The position numbers and the translations under genes were made by a program. From positions 1-64,000 of the forward strand of contig JAXDIG010000017.1 of the NCBI GenBank assembly GCA_034664125.1: a DNA stretch of 64,000 nt. Reading direction: 5' to 3'. Source of the stretch: JACVRW01 sp034664125 (GTDB lineage: Bacteria; Actinomycetota; Thermoleophilia; Solirubrobacterales; Thermoleophilaceae). Below are positions 47,273 through 56,150 of the stretch, in pieces (positions within the stretch are counted from its first letter, which is position 1; each line of letters starts with the position of its first letter). Under the pieces are notes generated by a model. It saw only the letters and a program-made list of their open reading frames with translations. It did not search any database and was not told the origin of the DNA.

Positions 47273-48448
47273 ATGCGCCAAGCCAGCGGCGATCTCTTCC
47301 CGTCCGACTCTCCCATACCCGCCAGTCAGATGATCGGGCGGCGCGACGACGTGCGGGAGATCGCCACGCGGCTCGAGGCCGGCACCCATCTGATCGTCGC
47401 CGGGCCGCGGCGCACCGGCAAGACGAGCGTCTGCGAGGCCGCGCTCAGCCGCGCCCGCCGGCGCGGCGCCTACGTCGCGAGGCTGGATCTGTTCCGTGTC
47501 GCCGATGCCGCCGAGCTGGCCGAGGCGCTGGCCGGCGCCGTGATCGCCAATCGCTCGGCCGCCCACCGCCTGCTGCGCCGGGCGCGCAGCGCGGGCCGCG
47601 CGGCGCTCTCGGCCGCCCAGGCGCGTGCCGTTCTGAGGCTGGTAGGCGAGCTGGGCGAGGGCGTCGAGGTGGCGCTCACGCCCGGGCTCGCCGCGCAGGA
47701 TCCCGATCGCGCCCTCGACCTGGCGCTCGAGTTGCCCGAGCGCGTGGCTCGCGCCGACGGGCGTCGCCTGCTGCTGTTCTTCGACGAGTTCCAGGAACTG
47801 GCGTCCGCGCGCCGGCCGTACGGGGAGCCCGACGCCGTGACGAACCGCATGCGGGCGGTCTTCCAGCGCACCACCTCTGTCAGCTACCTGTTCGCCGGCA
47901 GCATCGAGCACGTCATGCGCGACCTGTTCGCCCCGTCGCGGCGGGCCTTCAGCGGCTTCGGCAGCTTCTACGCGCTGCGCCCGATCGTCGTGGAGGAGTG
48001 GCACCACGGATTGCGTGAGCGCTTCGCCGCCGACGGCTGCACGGTCGGCGAGGCCGCGCTCGCTCAGATCGTGGAGCTGGGCGGCGGCCACCCGCGCGCC
48101 ACCATGCGGATCGCCCAGCAGGTGCACCTCGTCTCGCTGGAGCTGGACACGCGCGAGATCGACCTCGAGCTGGTTCAGGTGGGCTTCGCGCGCGCCCTCG
48201 AGGGGGACCGGCCGACCATGGAGCAGGTGGTCGAGCGCATCCGGCTGCTGCACAAGCACGGCCTGCTGGTGGCGCGCACGCTGGCGTCCGACCAGCCGCT
48301 GCCCCGCCGCCTGCACCCGGGGGTCCGCGACCGCGTGCTCAAGCTGCTGCGCGACGCTGGCATCGTGGAGCACGAGTCCCGCGGCCGCTGGCGGGTGATC
48401 GACCCGCTGCTGCGGCGCTACCTCGCCTCACTGAACCCCTTCGCGTAG
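47273..48448 (+). CDS. ATPase of the COG1672 (archaeal-type) family
   Basis: A 391-residue P-loop ATPase. Walker A is GPRRTGKT (residues 44-51), Walker B is LLLFFDEFQEL, and SYLFAGSIEHVM carries the sensor region. The C-terminal part (about 290-390) is winged-helix-like (LKLLRDAGIVEHESRGRWRVIDPLLRRYL). The family is common in archaea and scattered in bacteria, with no proven role; nucleic-acid or toxin-antitoxin-like functions are proposed. The nested operator directly upstream suggests tight self-control. The 3' end overlaps the convergent gene by 21 bases. Confidence 0.82.
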   Translation: MRQASGDLFPSDSPIPASQMIGRRDDVREIATRLEAGTHLIVAGPRRTGKTSVCEAALSRARRRGAYVARLDLFRVADAAELAEALAGAVIANRSAAHRLLRRARSAGRAALSAAQARAVLRLVGELGEGVEVALTPGLAAQDPDRALDLALELPERVARADGRRLLLFFDEFQELASARRPYGEPDAVTNRMRAVFQRTTSVSYLFAGSIEHVMRDLFAPSRRAFSGFGSFYALRPIVVEEWHHGLRERFAADGCTVGEAALAQIVELGGGHPRATMRIAQQVHLVSLELDTREIDLELVQVGFARALEGDRPTMEQVVERIRLLHKHGLLVARTLASDQPLPRRLHPGVRDRVLKLLRDAGIVEHESRGRWRVIDPLLRRYLASLNPFA

Positions 48449-49852
48449 CGCGGCACGGCGGATCTTGCCGCTCGGCGTCTTCGGCAGCGCCTCGGCGAAC
48501 TCCACCACGCGCGGGTACTTGTAGGGCGCCGTCTCCCGCTTGACGTGGTCCTGGAGCTCGCGCGCCAGGGCGTCTCCGGGCGCAAAGCCGGGTTGGAGCA
48601 CGACCACGGCGCGCACCACCTGACCGCGCACATCGTCGGGCGCCGCCACCGCGGCGGCCTCCGCGACGGCCGGGTGCGCCACCAGCGCCGACTCGACCTC
48701 GAATGGCCCGATCCGGTACCCGGCGGAGATGATCACGTCGTCCGTACGGCCCTCGAACCAGAGGTAGCCATCCTCGTCCTCGGTCACCCTGTCGCCGGTC
48801 CGCCAGGGGTGGTCGCGGTCGCCGTCGATGAAGAACGTGGGAACCCGGGCCGGGTCGATCACGAGCTCGCCCTCGTCGATCCATGCCTTGAAGCCGGGCA
48901 GCGGGCGGCCCATCGATCCTGGCTTGACCGGCGGCCCGATCGGCATGCCAGTCAGGTGACCGGTTTCGGTCTGGCCATAGCCGTCGTGGACCGACACGCC
49001 GACCGCCCCCTGCCAGGTCACGACCACCTCCGGGTTGAGTGGCTCGCCGGCGGCCACCGCGTGGCGCAGGGCGGGCAGCGGGCGCAGCTCGCCGCGCTTG
49101 GCGATGGCGCGGTATTCGGTGGGAGACATGCACAGCACGTTCACGCGCTCGCGCTCCATCAGCTCGAGCCGCTCGCCGGCGTCGAAGCGGGCGTCGTGCA
49201 GCAGCGCGGCCGCGCCGCGCAGCCACGCCGCCACGAAGGAGTTGCGCGCCGACAGCGACCAGCCGCTGGCCGCCGTGCACCAGCACAGGTCGCCGGGGCG
49301 CGCGCCGTACCAGTGCTCGGCCTGCACTCGCTGACCCTCGAGGTAGCGGGCGCCGTGCCGGATCGGCTTGGGCTCGCCGGCGGTCCCGGAGGTGAACACG
49401 ATCAGCGCGGGGTCCTCGGGATCGAGCTCGGCGGGCGGCGCCGGCTCGGCCTCGAACAGCCGCTCGTCCGGTAGGACGAGCACGGGGCCGTCGAAGCCCG
49501 CGTCCGAGATCAGCTGGAGGTTGCGGGCGTCGGCGACGACCGCGCGCGGGTCGACCTTGTCCATGCGCGCGCGCAGGTCGGCGGGCCGCAGCTGCTCGGT
49601 GCAGGGCAGGGCCACGGCCCCGAGCCGCCAGCAGGCGACCATCGCGTAGACCCACTCGGGCCGGCTGCCGATCAGCGTCATCACGGCGTCGCCGCGCGCG
49701 ACGCCGCGCCCGGTGAGCGCTCCGGCCAGGCGGGCCGAGCGGTCGGCCACCTCGCCGAACGCGATCTCGGACCGCTCGCCGTCGTGTCCGACCGCCACCA
49801 GCGCGAGCCGCCGCGGGTCGGCCGCGTCGACGACGTCCCGTGCGAAGTTCAC
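48428..49852 (-). CDS. AMP-forming acyl-CoA synthetase
   Basis: A 474-residue ligase of the ANL superfamily. The phosphate loop is FTSGTAGEPKPI, with YGQTE in the A5 block and the hinge and lysine block PKTPSGKIRR at the C-terminus. It activates a carboxylic acid to its CoA thioester; short or medium chain acids are likely. The GTG start overlaps the TetR stop (GTGA), so the two are translationally coupled and the TetR protein is its probable regulator. Confidence 0.88.
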   Translation of the reverse strand: MNFARDVVDAADPRRLALVAVGHDGERSEIAFGEVADRSARLAGALTGRGVARGDAVMTLIGSRPEWVYAMVACWRLGAVALPCTEQLRPADLRARMDKVDPRAVVADARNLQLISDAGFDGPVLVLPDERLFEAEPAPPAELDPEDPALIVFTSGTAGEPKPIRHGARYLEGQRVQAEHWYGARPGDLCWCTAASGWSLSARNSFVAAWLRGAAALLHDARFDAGERLELMERERVNVLCMSPTEYRAIAKRGELRPLPALRHAVAAGEPLNPEVVVTWQGAVGVSVHDGYGQTETGHLTGMPIGPPVKPGSMGRPLPGFKAWIDEGELVIDPARVPTFFIDGDRDHPWRTGDRVTEDEDGYLWFEGRTDDVIISAGYRIGPFEVESALVAHPAVAEAAAVAAPDDVRGQVVRAVVVLQPGFAPGDALARELQDHVKRETAPYKYPRVVEFAEALPKTPSGKIRRAALREGVQ

Positions 49853-50493
49853 TGAGCGGCCGGCCAGCGCTCGCCGCGGCTGAGCCGCTGCAGTCCGAGC
49901 CAGGCGAAGTCCATCGTCATCTCCACGATGCGCTCGCGCGGAAGCTCCTGGTGGTCGGCCCACCAGTTGGCCAGCGACTGCACAGCTCCCACGAGCAGCT
50001 GGGCGAGCACCTGGATGCCCTGCTCGCGCGTCTCCTCGTCGTCGTCGCCCTTGCGCGCGCCCGGGTCCTCCGCGATGAGGCCGGCCACGATGGCGGTGAC
50101 CTGAGCGATGACCCGATCGAGCACGACCACGGTCTCGGGGTCCGTGGCCTCGCGGAACAGCATGCGCCAGGCCACCCGGTGCTCCTCGACGAAGCCGTAG
50201 AAGGCGTCGAACCCGGTGGCGAGCCGAGCCGAGGCGGTGGTGCCGGCCTCGGAGATGGCCTCGGCGAGCGCGCTGAACAGCTCGCCGGCGTGCTGCTCCA
50301 GGAGCTCGGCATAGAGGTCCTGCTTGGAGGCGAAGTGCTCGTAGATGAGCGCCTTGGAGACGCCGCCCCCACGGGCGATGTCGTCGATCGACGAGGCGTG
50401 GTAGCCGCGCTCGGCGAAGACGGCGAGGGCCGCGTCGAGGATGGCCACGCGCCGCTCCTCGCCGGTGAGGCGCTTGCGGGGGGTGGTGCTCAT
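49849..50493 (-). CDS. TetR-family regulator of the acyl-CoA synthetase operon
   Basis: A 214-residue TetR protein with the helix-turn-helix SSIDDIARGGGVSKALIYEHFASKQ (about 35-58). The C-terminal domain is typical of regulators that sense acyl-CoA or fatty acids (inference). It is the first gene of a two-gene operon and overlaps the synthetase. A near-perfect palindrome lies 50 bases upstream of its start. Confidence 0.88.
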   Translation of the reverse strand: MSTTPRKRLTGEERRVAILDAALAVFAERGYHASSIDDIARGGGVSKALIYEHFASKQDLYAELLEQHAGELFSALAEAISEAGTTASARLATGFDAFYGFVEEHRVAWRMLFREATDPETVVVLDRVIAQVTAIVAGLIAEDPGARKGDDDEETREQGIQVLAQLLVGAVQSLANWWADHQELPRERIVEMTMDFAWLGLQRLSRGERWPAAQ

Positions 50494-50542
50494 CTACGCG
50501 GGGGGCCTATCGCGGCCGTGTGAGACTCCTCACAGATGACTG

Positions 50543-50560
50543 ACTGACTGTTCAGTTAGT
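50543..50560. promoter_or_regulatory. Palindromic TetR-type operator
   Basis: ACTGACTG-TT-CAGTTAGT is an inverted repeat with seven of eight matching positions per arm. It lies between the TetR gene and the divergent membrane protein gene at 50642, so both could be controlled. The pattern matches TetR-type operators of fatty-acid genes in actinobacteria. Confidence 0.65.
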
Positions 50561-50641
50561 TTGCAGTCCGGGTACCAGCACGTCAACCGGAAAGTACAAC
50601 CAAGTCGACCGGCAGGTGTCGAAGCGCATGGAGAGTGACAC

Positions 50642-52519
50642 ATGGGGACGATGGCTTTCGTAGGTCAGGCAACCGGTGACGAGCCCGCCGGCGGAGCGGC
50701 GATCGGCGAGGCGCTCGGCGCCACCGCGGCCGCCGGCGTGGCGACCGCTCTGATCGCCGTGCTGATCGCGGGACACCGCAGCGGCCGCATCGACTGGCTG
50801 TCGCGTGCCGCCCGCTTCACCGAGCGCCTCACCGGTCTGCCGGGGTGGGCGGCCCTGCCCTTGACGCTCCTGAACGGGTCGCTGCTGACAGCGGTGCTCG
50901 GCATGTACTGGGACATCTCCCTGCACATCGACAACGGCCGCGACGCCGGTCCGCTCGCCAACCCCGCCCACTACCTGATCCTGATCGGCCTGTACGGCGT
51001 GCTGCTGTCCGGCGTGCTCAGCGCCGCGCTCGCGGGCGAGCGGCCGGCGCGCACGGCCGTGCGCGTCGCCAGCGGCTGGTGGGCCCCCGTGGGCGGAGTG
51101 GTGATCGCCGTCTGCGGCGCCTTCGCCCTGTCGGGCTTCCCGCTGGACGACATGTGGCACCGGCTCTTCGGCCAGGACGTGACGCTCTGGGGGCCCACCC
51201 ACCTGATGCTGATCGGAGGCGCGTCGCTGGCCACGCTCGGTGCGCTGGCCCTGCAGTCCGAGGCGATCGGGGAGCTCGGCCGCGACCCGGAGCGCGACCA
51301 CCCGCGCCCGCTGCTGCTGCTTCGGCGCGGCCTGCTCGCCGGCAGCTTCCTCGTGGCCCTGTCGACATTCCAGGGCGAGTTCGACTTCAGCGTGCCCCAG
51401 TTCCGCGAGGTCCTGCACCCGATCCTGATCATGCTGGCCGCCGGCATCGGGCTCGTCACCGCCCGGATCTACCTCGGCCGCGGCGGCGCGCTGCTGGCCG
51501 TGCTCGGCTTTGTCCTGATCCGCGGGCTGATCGCGCTGATGGTCGGCGGCGTGTGGGGACAGACCACCCCGCACTTCCCGCTCTACCTGGTCGAGGCCCT
51601 GCTCGTGGAGGCCGCGTTCGTCCGCGGGGGGATGCGCTCGCCGGTGGCCACCGGGGCGATCGCCGGTGGCCTGATCGGCACCGTCGGCCTCGCCGCGGAG
51701 TGGGGCTGGAGTCACGTGTGGATGCCGCTGCCGTGGCCCGAGTCGCTGCTTCCCGAGGCCGCTATCGCCGGCTTTGTCACCGCCGTCGCCGCCGGGGCGG
51801 TAGGTGGCTTCATCGGCGGCGCGCTGGCGCGTCCGATGGAGCTGGCCGACGAGCTCGGCATGCCGGAAGGTCCGCGCCCCCACCTGGGGCGCGCGGCGCG
51901 CAGGGCGGCACTGGCGAGCTTCCTCGTGCTCGTGGCCGTGATCGCCTGGGGCCTGCCGATCTCGTCTGACGGCCCGACCAGGGCCAAGGTCACCCTCGCG
52001 GACGTGCCCTCGAGCGACGGCCGGATGGTGCAGGCCACGATCCGCTTCAGCCCGCCGGACGCGGTCGAGGGAGCCCACTTCGCGAACGTGACCGCCTGGC
52101 AGGGCGGCGGGAGCGTGGTCAGCGAGCTGAGGGAGATCCGCCCCGGCGTCTACCGCACCACAGAGCCGATCCCGGTGCACGGCGGCTGGAAGGCGTTGCT
52201 GCGGGTGCACACCGGCGACTCGCTCGTCGGAGTGCCGATCTACCTGCCGCGCGATCGCGCGATCCCGGCGCCCGAGGTGCCCGCCAGCGCGAGCTTCACG
52301 CGGCCATTCGTGCGCGACGTCAAGATCCTGCAGCGCGAGCAGAAGGACGACGTGCCCGGTGGGCTGAAGCTGCTGGCCTACCTCACGGTGAGCGCGATCG
52401 CGGCGGGCCTGATCGCCCTGCTCGCCTGGGCGCTCCTGCGCCTCGAGGGCGCAGGGCCGAGGCAGGGGCGGCCGCGCGCACGAAGCAGGACTTCGGTTCG
52501 GCGCACCGAACTGGTGTAG
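50642..52519 (+). CDS. Large polytopic membrane protein with C-terminal Ig-like domain
   Basis: A 625-residue protein with about ten to twelve membrane segments through residue 450. A soluble region follows (about 450-560, ATIRFSPPDAVEGAHFANVT, GVYRTTEPIPVHGGWKALLRV), which looks like the beta-rich FixH/YtkA-type domain of copper- or respiration-related proteins. One last helix (about 580-600) precedes a basic tail. Metal or respiratory assembly is a guess. A dyad operator lies upstream. Confidence 0.7.
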   Translation: MGTMAFVGQATGDEPAGGAAIGEALGATAAAGVATALIAVLIAGHRSGRIDWLSRAARFTERLTGLPGWAALPLTLLNGSLLTAVLGMYWDISLHIDNGRDAGPLANPAHYLILIGLYGVLLSGVLSAALAGERPARTAVRVASGWWAPVGGVVIAVCGAFALSGFPLDDMWHRLFGQDVTLWGPTHLMLIGGASLATLGALALQSEAIGELGRDPERDHPRPLLLLRRGLLAGSFLVALSTFQGEFDFSVPQFREVLHPILIMLAAGIGLVTARIYLGRGGALLAVLGFVLIRGLIALMVGGVWGQTTPHFPLYLVEALLVEAAFVRGGMRSPVATGAIAGGLIGTVGLAAEWGWSHVWMPLPWPESLLPEAAIAGFVTAVAAGAVGGFIGGALARPMELADELGMPEGPRPHLGRAARRAALASFLVLVAVIAWGLPISSDGPTRAKVTLADVPSSDGRMVQATIRFSPPDAVEGAHFANVTAWQGGGSVVSELREIRPGVYRTTEPIPVHGGWKALLRVHTGDSLVGVPIYLPRDRAIPAPEVPASASFTRPFVRDVKILQREQKDDVPGGLKLLAYLTVSAIAAGLIALLAWALLRLEGAGPRQGRPRARSRTSVRRTELV

Positions 52520-52573
52520 ATGCGCACCAGTCCATGTGCGCAACGTTTCCGAAACATCTGGTAGCGTGCCCGA

Positions 52574-52698
52574 CACGCCGAATCCGCGGTAGCGCGGAGC
52601 GGGGGAACCAAGGTGGTGTAAACCACTGGGGCGAACCTTCCTTAGGGGAGGCGCGCAAGCTCTTTCAGCGCGAGCCCGTCAGCTAACCCCGCAGGCGT
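52574..52698 (+). promoter_or_regulatory. c-di-AMP riboswitch (ydaO/yuaA type), copy 2
   Basis: P1 closes by ACGCC (52574-52578) with GGCGT (52694-52698). The conserved blocks are GCCGAATCC, GGGGGAACCA (52601-52610), GGGGCGAA (52628-52635) and CCGTCAGCTAACCCCGCAGGC (52676-52696). It precedes an NlpC/P60 gene, a classic ydaO target, by ten bases. A TAGCGT at 52562-52567 may be the -10. Confidence 0.93.
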
Positions 52699-52708
52699 TC
52701 GAAAGAGA

Positions 52709-53287
52709 ATGCCGCCCCTAGCTTGCCCCAGATCGTTCCGCTGCGCCGCTTTGGCGCTCGCCTGCCTGCTGGTTGGAGCCGTGGCCGGTCCCGCCGCGGC
52801 AGCGCCGAACCCCACCAGCGGTGGAGCGACGTTCGAGCCCCCGCCACCGCCGCCCGAGGAGGCGACGCTGGTCAACGGCCGCGTGATCGCGCCGGCGTCC
52901 GCGCCCACGCGCGTCAAGAAGGTGATCGACGCGGCCAACCGCCTCGTCGAGAAGCCGTATATCTACGGCGGCGGCCACAAGCCCTTCTCGAGTCGCCTCG
53001 ACCGCGGCTACGACTGCTCCGGGTCCGTGTCCTACGCGCTCTACGGCGGGCGCTTCCTGCGCTCGCCGCTGCCATCGGGGGCGATGATGGACTGGGGCGA
53101 GGAAGGCCCCGGCCAGTGGATCACGGTCTACGCCCACGGCGGGCACGCCTACGTGGTGATCGCCGGGCTGCGCTTCGACACCTCCATGCGCGACAGCGAC
53201 GCCCCCGGCCCCCGCACGGGCCCGCGCTGGAGCAAGACGCTGCGCAAGTCGAACGCCTTCGTCGCGCGCCACCCGCGCGGTTACTGA
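52709..53287 (+). CDS. Secreted NlpC/P60-type cell-wall hydrolase
   Basis: A 192-residue secreted protein with a signal peptide (about 10-33) and a C-terminal NlpC/P60-like domain (about 70-190). The catalytic Cys103 is in YDCSGSVSYAL and His146 in GGHAYVVI. Such enzymes cut peptide links in peptidoglycan. Riboswitch 2 in the leader indicates that the gene is repressed by c-di-AMP, as for known wall hydrolases. An ATG behind GAAAGAG is the start. Confidence 0.85.
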   Translation: MPPLACPRSFRCAALALACLLVGAVAGPAAAAPNPTSGGATFEPPPPPPEEATLVNGRVIAPASAPTRVKKVIDAANRLVEKPYIYGGGHKPFSSRLDRGYDCSGSVSYALYGGRFLRSPLPSGAMMDWGEEGPGQWITVYAHGGHAYVVIAGLRFDTSMRDSDAPGPRTGPRWSKTLRKSNAFVARHPRGY

Positions 53288-53485
53288 GCTCCGCTCAGGC
53301 GCTCACGGCGTTTCGTGCTGCCGCTGAACGGCGGCAATGAAGGGTGGTCCGAGCCGCCCTTTGTCTGAGTGTGGGTAGCGCTTGGCGTCCTATGCGCGCG
53401 CTGTGTGGCCCACACTCGCGTTCGGGCCGCCCTTGGTTGCCGCTGTTAGCGGCGACGTCGCCGCTCCGCGCGCGCGATATCCTCG

Positions 53486-53505
53486 CCTTGACCAGCGAGT
53501 CAAGG
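53486..53505. promoter_or_regulatory. Inverted repeat upstream of acyl-CoA dehydrogenase
   Basis: CCTTGAC-CAGCGA-GTCAAGG is a perfect 7-bp dyad with a six-base centre, 31 bases before the ATG at 53536. It is a candidate operator. The other 248 intergenic bases (53288-53535) contain no gene I can support. Confidence 0.55.
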
Positions 53506-53535
53506 TCATCGGCGACACTGGAGAACCCCTGAGCA

Positions 53536-54747
53536 ATGGCGATAGCCGCAAGCCTAAACGAGAAGACCGACGAGCAGAAGGCGATCACCGAGATGGTGCG
53601 CCAGTTCGTCGACAACGAGGTTCTCCCGATCGCCGCGGAGCACGACCACGAGGACAAGTTCCCCGAGCACGTGGTCGAGCAGATGAAGGAGCTGGGGCTG
53701 TTCGGCGTGACCATCCCCGAGGAGTTCGGCGGGATGGGGCTCGACCTCACCACCTACGCGATGATCGTCGAGGAGCTCTCGCGGGGATGGATCTCGGTTT
53801 CGGGCATCGTCAACACGCATTTCATCGGCTCATACCTGCTCATGAAGTTCGGAACCGACGAGCAGAAGCAGTCGTTCCTCCCGCGCATGGCCACCGGTGA
53901 GCTGCGCGCCGCGTTCTCGCTGTCCGAGCCCGAGGTGGGCTCGGACGTCCAGGGCATCAAGTCCACCGCCAAGAAGCTCGACGACGGCTACTGGCAGCTC
54001 AACGGCCAGAAGATGTGGGTCACCAACGGACTCATGTCGGGCGTCGTCTTCGTGCTGATGAAGAGCGACCCCCGCGCCGACCCGCCGCACAGGGGGATGA
54101 CCTGCTTCATCACCGAGAAGGAGCCCGGCGCCTCGGAGAACACGGGCGACTTCAAGGGCCTGAGCGTCCCACCCAAGATCAAGAAGATGGGCTACAAGGG
54201 CGTCGAGTCGACCGAGCTCATCTACGACGGCTACATCAGCAGTCCCGACCGCATCCTGGGCGGGGAGGAGAACGGAGTCAACAAGGGCTTCGGGCAGATG
54301 ATGGACGCGCTCGAGGTGGGCCGCGTGAACGTGGCCGCCCGCGGCGTCGGCATCGCCCAGCGGGCGCTCGAGCTGGCGCTGAAGTACTCCCAGGAGCGCA
54401 AGACCTTCGGCAAGCCGATCGCGGAGCACCAGGCGATCCAGTTCAAGCTGGCCGACATGGCGACCAAGATCGAGGCGGCGCGGCTGCTCACGTTCAAGGC
54501 GGCCCGCATGAAGGACGCCGGCGAGCGCTCCGACCTCGAGGCCGGCATGGCCAAGCTATTCGCCTCGGAAACTGGAAAAGAAGTCGTCGAGGAGGCGTTC
54601 AGAATTCACGGCGGCTACGGGTACTCCAAGGAGTACGAGATCGAGCGGCTCTACCGCGACGCTCCGCTGCTGCTGATCGGCGAGGGCACCTCGGAGATCC
54701 AGCGCATGGTGATCGGTAAGAAGCTCCTGCAACGGAACAAGATCTAG
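53536..54747 (+). CDS. Acyl-CoA dehydrogenase
   Basis: A 403-residue FAD enzyme that forms a 2,3-double bond in acyl-CoA. Typical blocks are FSLSEPEVGSDVQGIKSTA (substrate/FAD), WVTNG and GYGYSKEYEIERLYRDA. The catalytic base is expected at Glu383 in GEGTSEIQ. The chain-length class is unclear. It lies a few kb from CoA ligase, thioesterase, lyase and hydratase genes of the same metabolic area. Confidence 0.92.
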   Translation: MAIAASLNEKTDEQKAITEMVRQFVDNEVLPIAAEHDHEDKFPEHVVEQMKELGLFGVTIPEEFGGMGLDLTTYAMIVEELSRGWISVSGIVNTHFIGSYLLMKFGTDEQKQSFLPRMATGELRAAFSLSEPEVGSDVQGIKSTAKKLDDGYWQLNGQKMWVTNGLMSGVVFVLMKSDPRADPPHRGMTCFITEKEPGASENTGDFKGLSVPPKIKKMGYKGVESTELIYDGYISSPDRILGGEENGVNKGFGQMMDALEVGRVNVAARGVGIAQRALELALKYSQERKTFGKPIAEHQAIQFKLADMATKIEAARLLTFKAARMKDAGERSDLEAGMAKLFASETGKEVVEEAFRIHGGYGYSKEYEIERLYRDAPLLLIGEGTSEIQRMVIGKKLLQRNKI

Positions 54748-54757
54748 GCGACCGCGC

Positions 54758-55111
54758 TTGTCGGCCGCCGACACCAAAGCGCTGATCGCCCAGGCGGTTG
54801 AGCGCCTGCGCGAGGAGCTGCCGGCTCTGCGCACGCTTCAGCTCGTGGTGAGGCTGGAGCTGTATACCCACGGCCATGACGTCCCGATCTGGCGCGTGGA
54901 GGTACAGGGCCCCAAGATCGACCGCGACCCGGCCGCCGACGCGCGCGTCGACGTCTCGGTGGCGCGCCCGCGCTTCAACGAGCTCGCCAAGGACGGGACG
55001 CTCGAGGACTGGGCCAGGGCCTACGACCGCGGAGACGTCAAGGTCACCGGCGACAGGGCCGTCCTGGCGCTGCTCGGCAACGTGATCCAGCGCCGGCGCG
55101 CGCGCGTCTAG
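54758..55111 (+). CDS. SCP2-like sterol carrier domain protein
   Basis: A 117-residue protein with start TTG, ten bases after the acyl-CoA dehydrogenase stop. The sequence (WRVEVQGPKIDRDPAADARVDVSVARPRFNEL and YDRGDVKVTGD) follows the SCP2/Hsd17b4-like lipid-binding fold. It may present acyl-CoA or hydrophobic ligands to the upstream enzyme. Confidence 0.65.
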   Translation: MSAADTKALIAQAVERLREELPALRTLQLVVRLELYTHGHDVPIWRVEVQGPKIDRDPAADARVDVSVARPRFNELAKDGTLEDWARAYDRGDVKVTGDRAVLALLGNVIQRRRARV

Positions 55112-55188
55112 AGCCGGCTTCTGGACCGTCGGCGGTCGTCCGCGCCAGATTCTCCCGCTCCCGGCAAAGTCGGGCTATTCTGGATCTC

Positions 55189-55704
55189 GTGCAAGACCGC
55201 GTGCAAGATGCCGAAAAAAATGGAACGAGCGGCGAGGAGAAGGCCAAGGCCGGCCCGACCAAGCCCAGCGGGACGAGTGGCCGGACGGGCGGCCAGAGAA
55301 GGCAGAAGTCCGGGCGCTTCGAGAGTGAGAACGGGCGTGAGAACGGCGGCGAGGCCGATACAGACGTGTCGTCGCGGACGCTGCTGACACGCCTGGAGCA
55401 GCAGTCGGGGCAGGTGGGGATCCTCCGTTCGAAGCTGGACGAGACGCGCAAGGCGCTCGTGCGCGAGCGCGAGGCGGCGCAGGCCGCCGCCGCGGCGCTC
55501 GAGGAGGAGCGGCGCAACCGTGAGCGGATCGAGGGGAACCTCAAGCGCGAGCGTGCGGCGCGCCAGCAGGCCGAGGAGAGCGTCGACGAGTCGCGCGCCA
55601 CGGCAAGCGCCCTGGAGGCCCAGCATCACCTTCTGAGCGCCCAGCTGAAGGCGCTGCAGCACAAGACGGAGCGCCGGCGCTTCCCGCTTGGCCGCAACCG
55701 CTAG
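55189..55704 (+). CDS. Coiled-coil protein
   Basis: A 171-residue soluble protein. The first 60 residues are Gly/Lys/Glu-rich and disordered; residues about 65-155 form a long coiled coil (LLTRLEQQSGQVGILRSKLDE and on) followed by a basic tail. The GTG start is seven bases after TATTCT, so the mRNA is probably leaderless. No family beyond coiled coil. Confidence 0.65.
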   Translation: MQDRVQDAEKNGTSGEEKAKAGPTKPSGTSGRTGGQRRQKSGRFESENGRENGGEADTDVSSRTLLTRLEQQSGQVGILRSKLDETRKALVREREAAQAAAAALEEERRNRERIEGNLKRERAARQQAEESVDESRATASALEAQHHLLSAQLKALQHKTERRRFPLGRNR

Positions 55705-55724
55705 CCCTTACCGCCGCGTAACGC

Positions 55725-56150
55725 TCAGGGGCCGGTAGGGGTGACCAGCTGCGTGCAGCTGAAGAAGGCCGCGTTGCGCGGATCGTCGTTGCGGCGGATG
55801 CGCACCTCCCAGACCTGAGTGCGGCGCCCCCGGTGCAGGGGGCGCCCCACGGCGTGGAGGACGTCGCCGGGGCGCCCGGCCGCGAACACGTTGGCCTTCA
55901 GCTCCGCGGTGGTGAAGTCGTGGCCCTCGGGGAGGTTGCGGTAGGTGCCCCAGGCGGCGACGCTGTCGGCGAAGGCCACCCAGACGCCCCCGTGGACGTA
56001 GCCGCCGGGATGGAGGTGGCGCGCGTCTACCGCCATACGGCCCTCGACCTCGTCATCCTCGATGCGGAGCACCTCGATGCCGAGCTCGCCGGGAAAGCTC
56101 CCGGCGAGCCGCTCCTGGAAGAGCTCCGGCGTGATCTCCGGCCTGGTCAG
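55725..56150 (-). CDS. Hotdog thioesterase, PaaI-type
   Basis: About 141 residues with the single-hotdog pattern: HLHPGGYVHGGVWVAFADSVAAW carries the PaaI-type active site (HGG and D). It would hydrolyse acyl-CoA or phenylacetyl-CoA-like thioesters. The likely start is CTG at 56150, overlapping the ferredoxin stop as CTGA; a longer GTG start at 56240 would run far into the ferredoxin gene. It is the last gene of a minus-strand run starting at sucC. Confidence 0.78.
   Translation of the reverse strand: MTRPEITPELFQERLAGSFPGELGIEVLRIEDDEVEGRMAVDARHLHPGGYVHGGVWVAFADSVAAWGTYRNLPEGHDFTTAELKANVFAAGRPGDVLHAVGRPLHRGRRTQVWEVRIRRNDDPRNAAFFSCTQLVTPTGP

Noticed and set aside
53288..53535. Possible small gene between the NlpC/P60 and acyl-CoA dehydrogenase genes
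   Set aside because: The short open frames there lack start signals and protein-like composition; only a dyad is supported.
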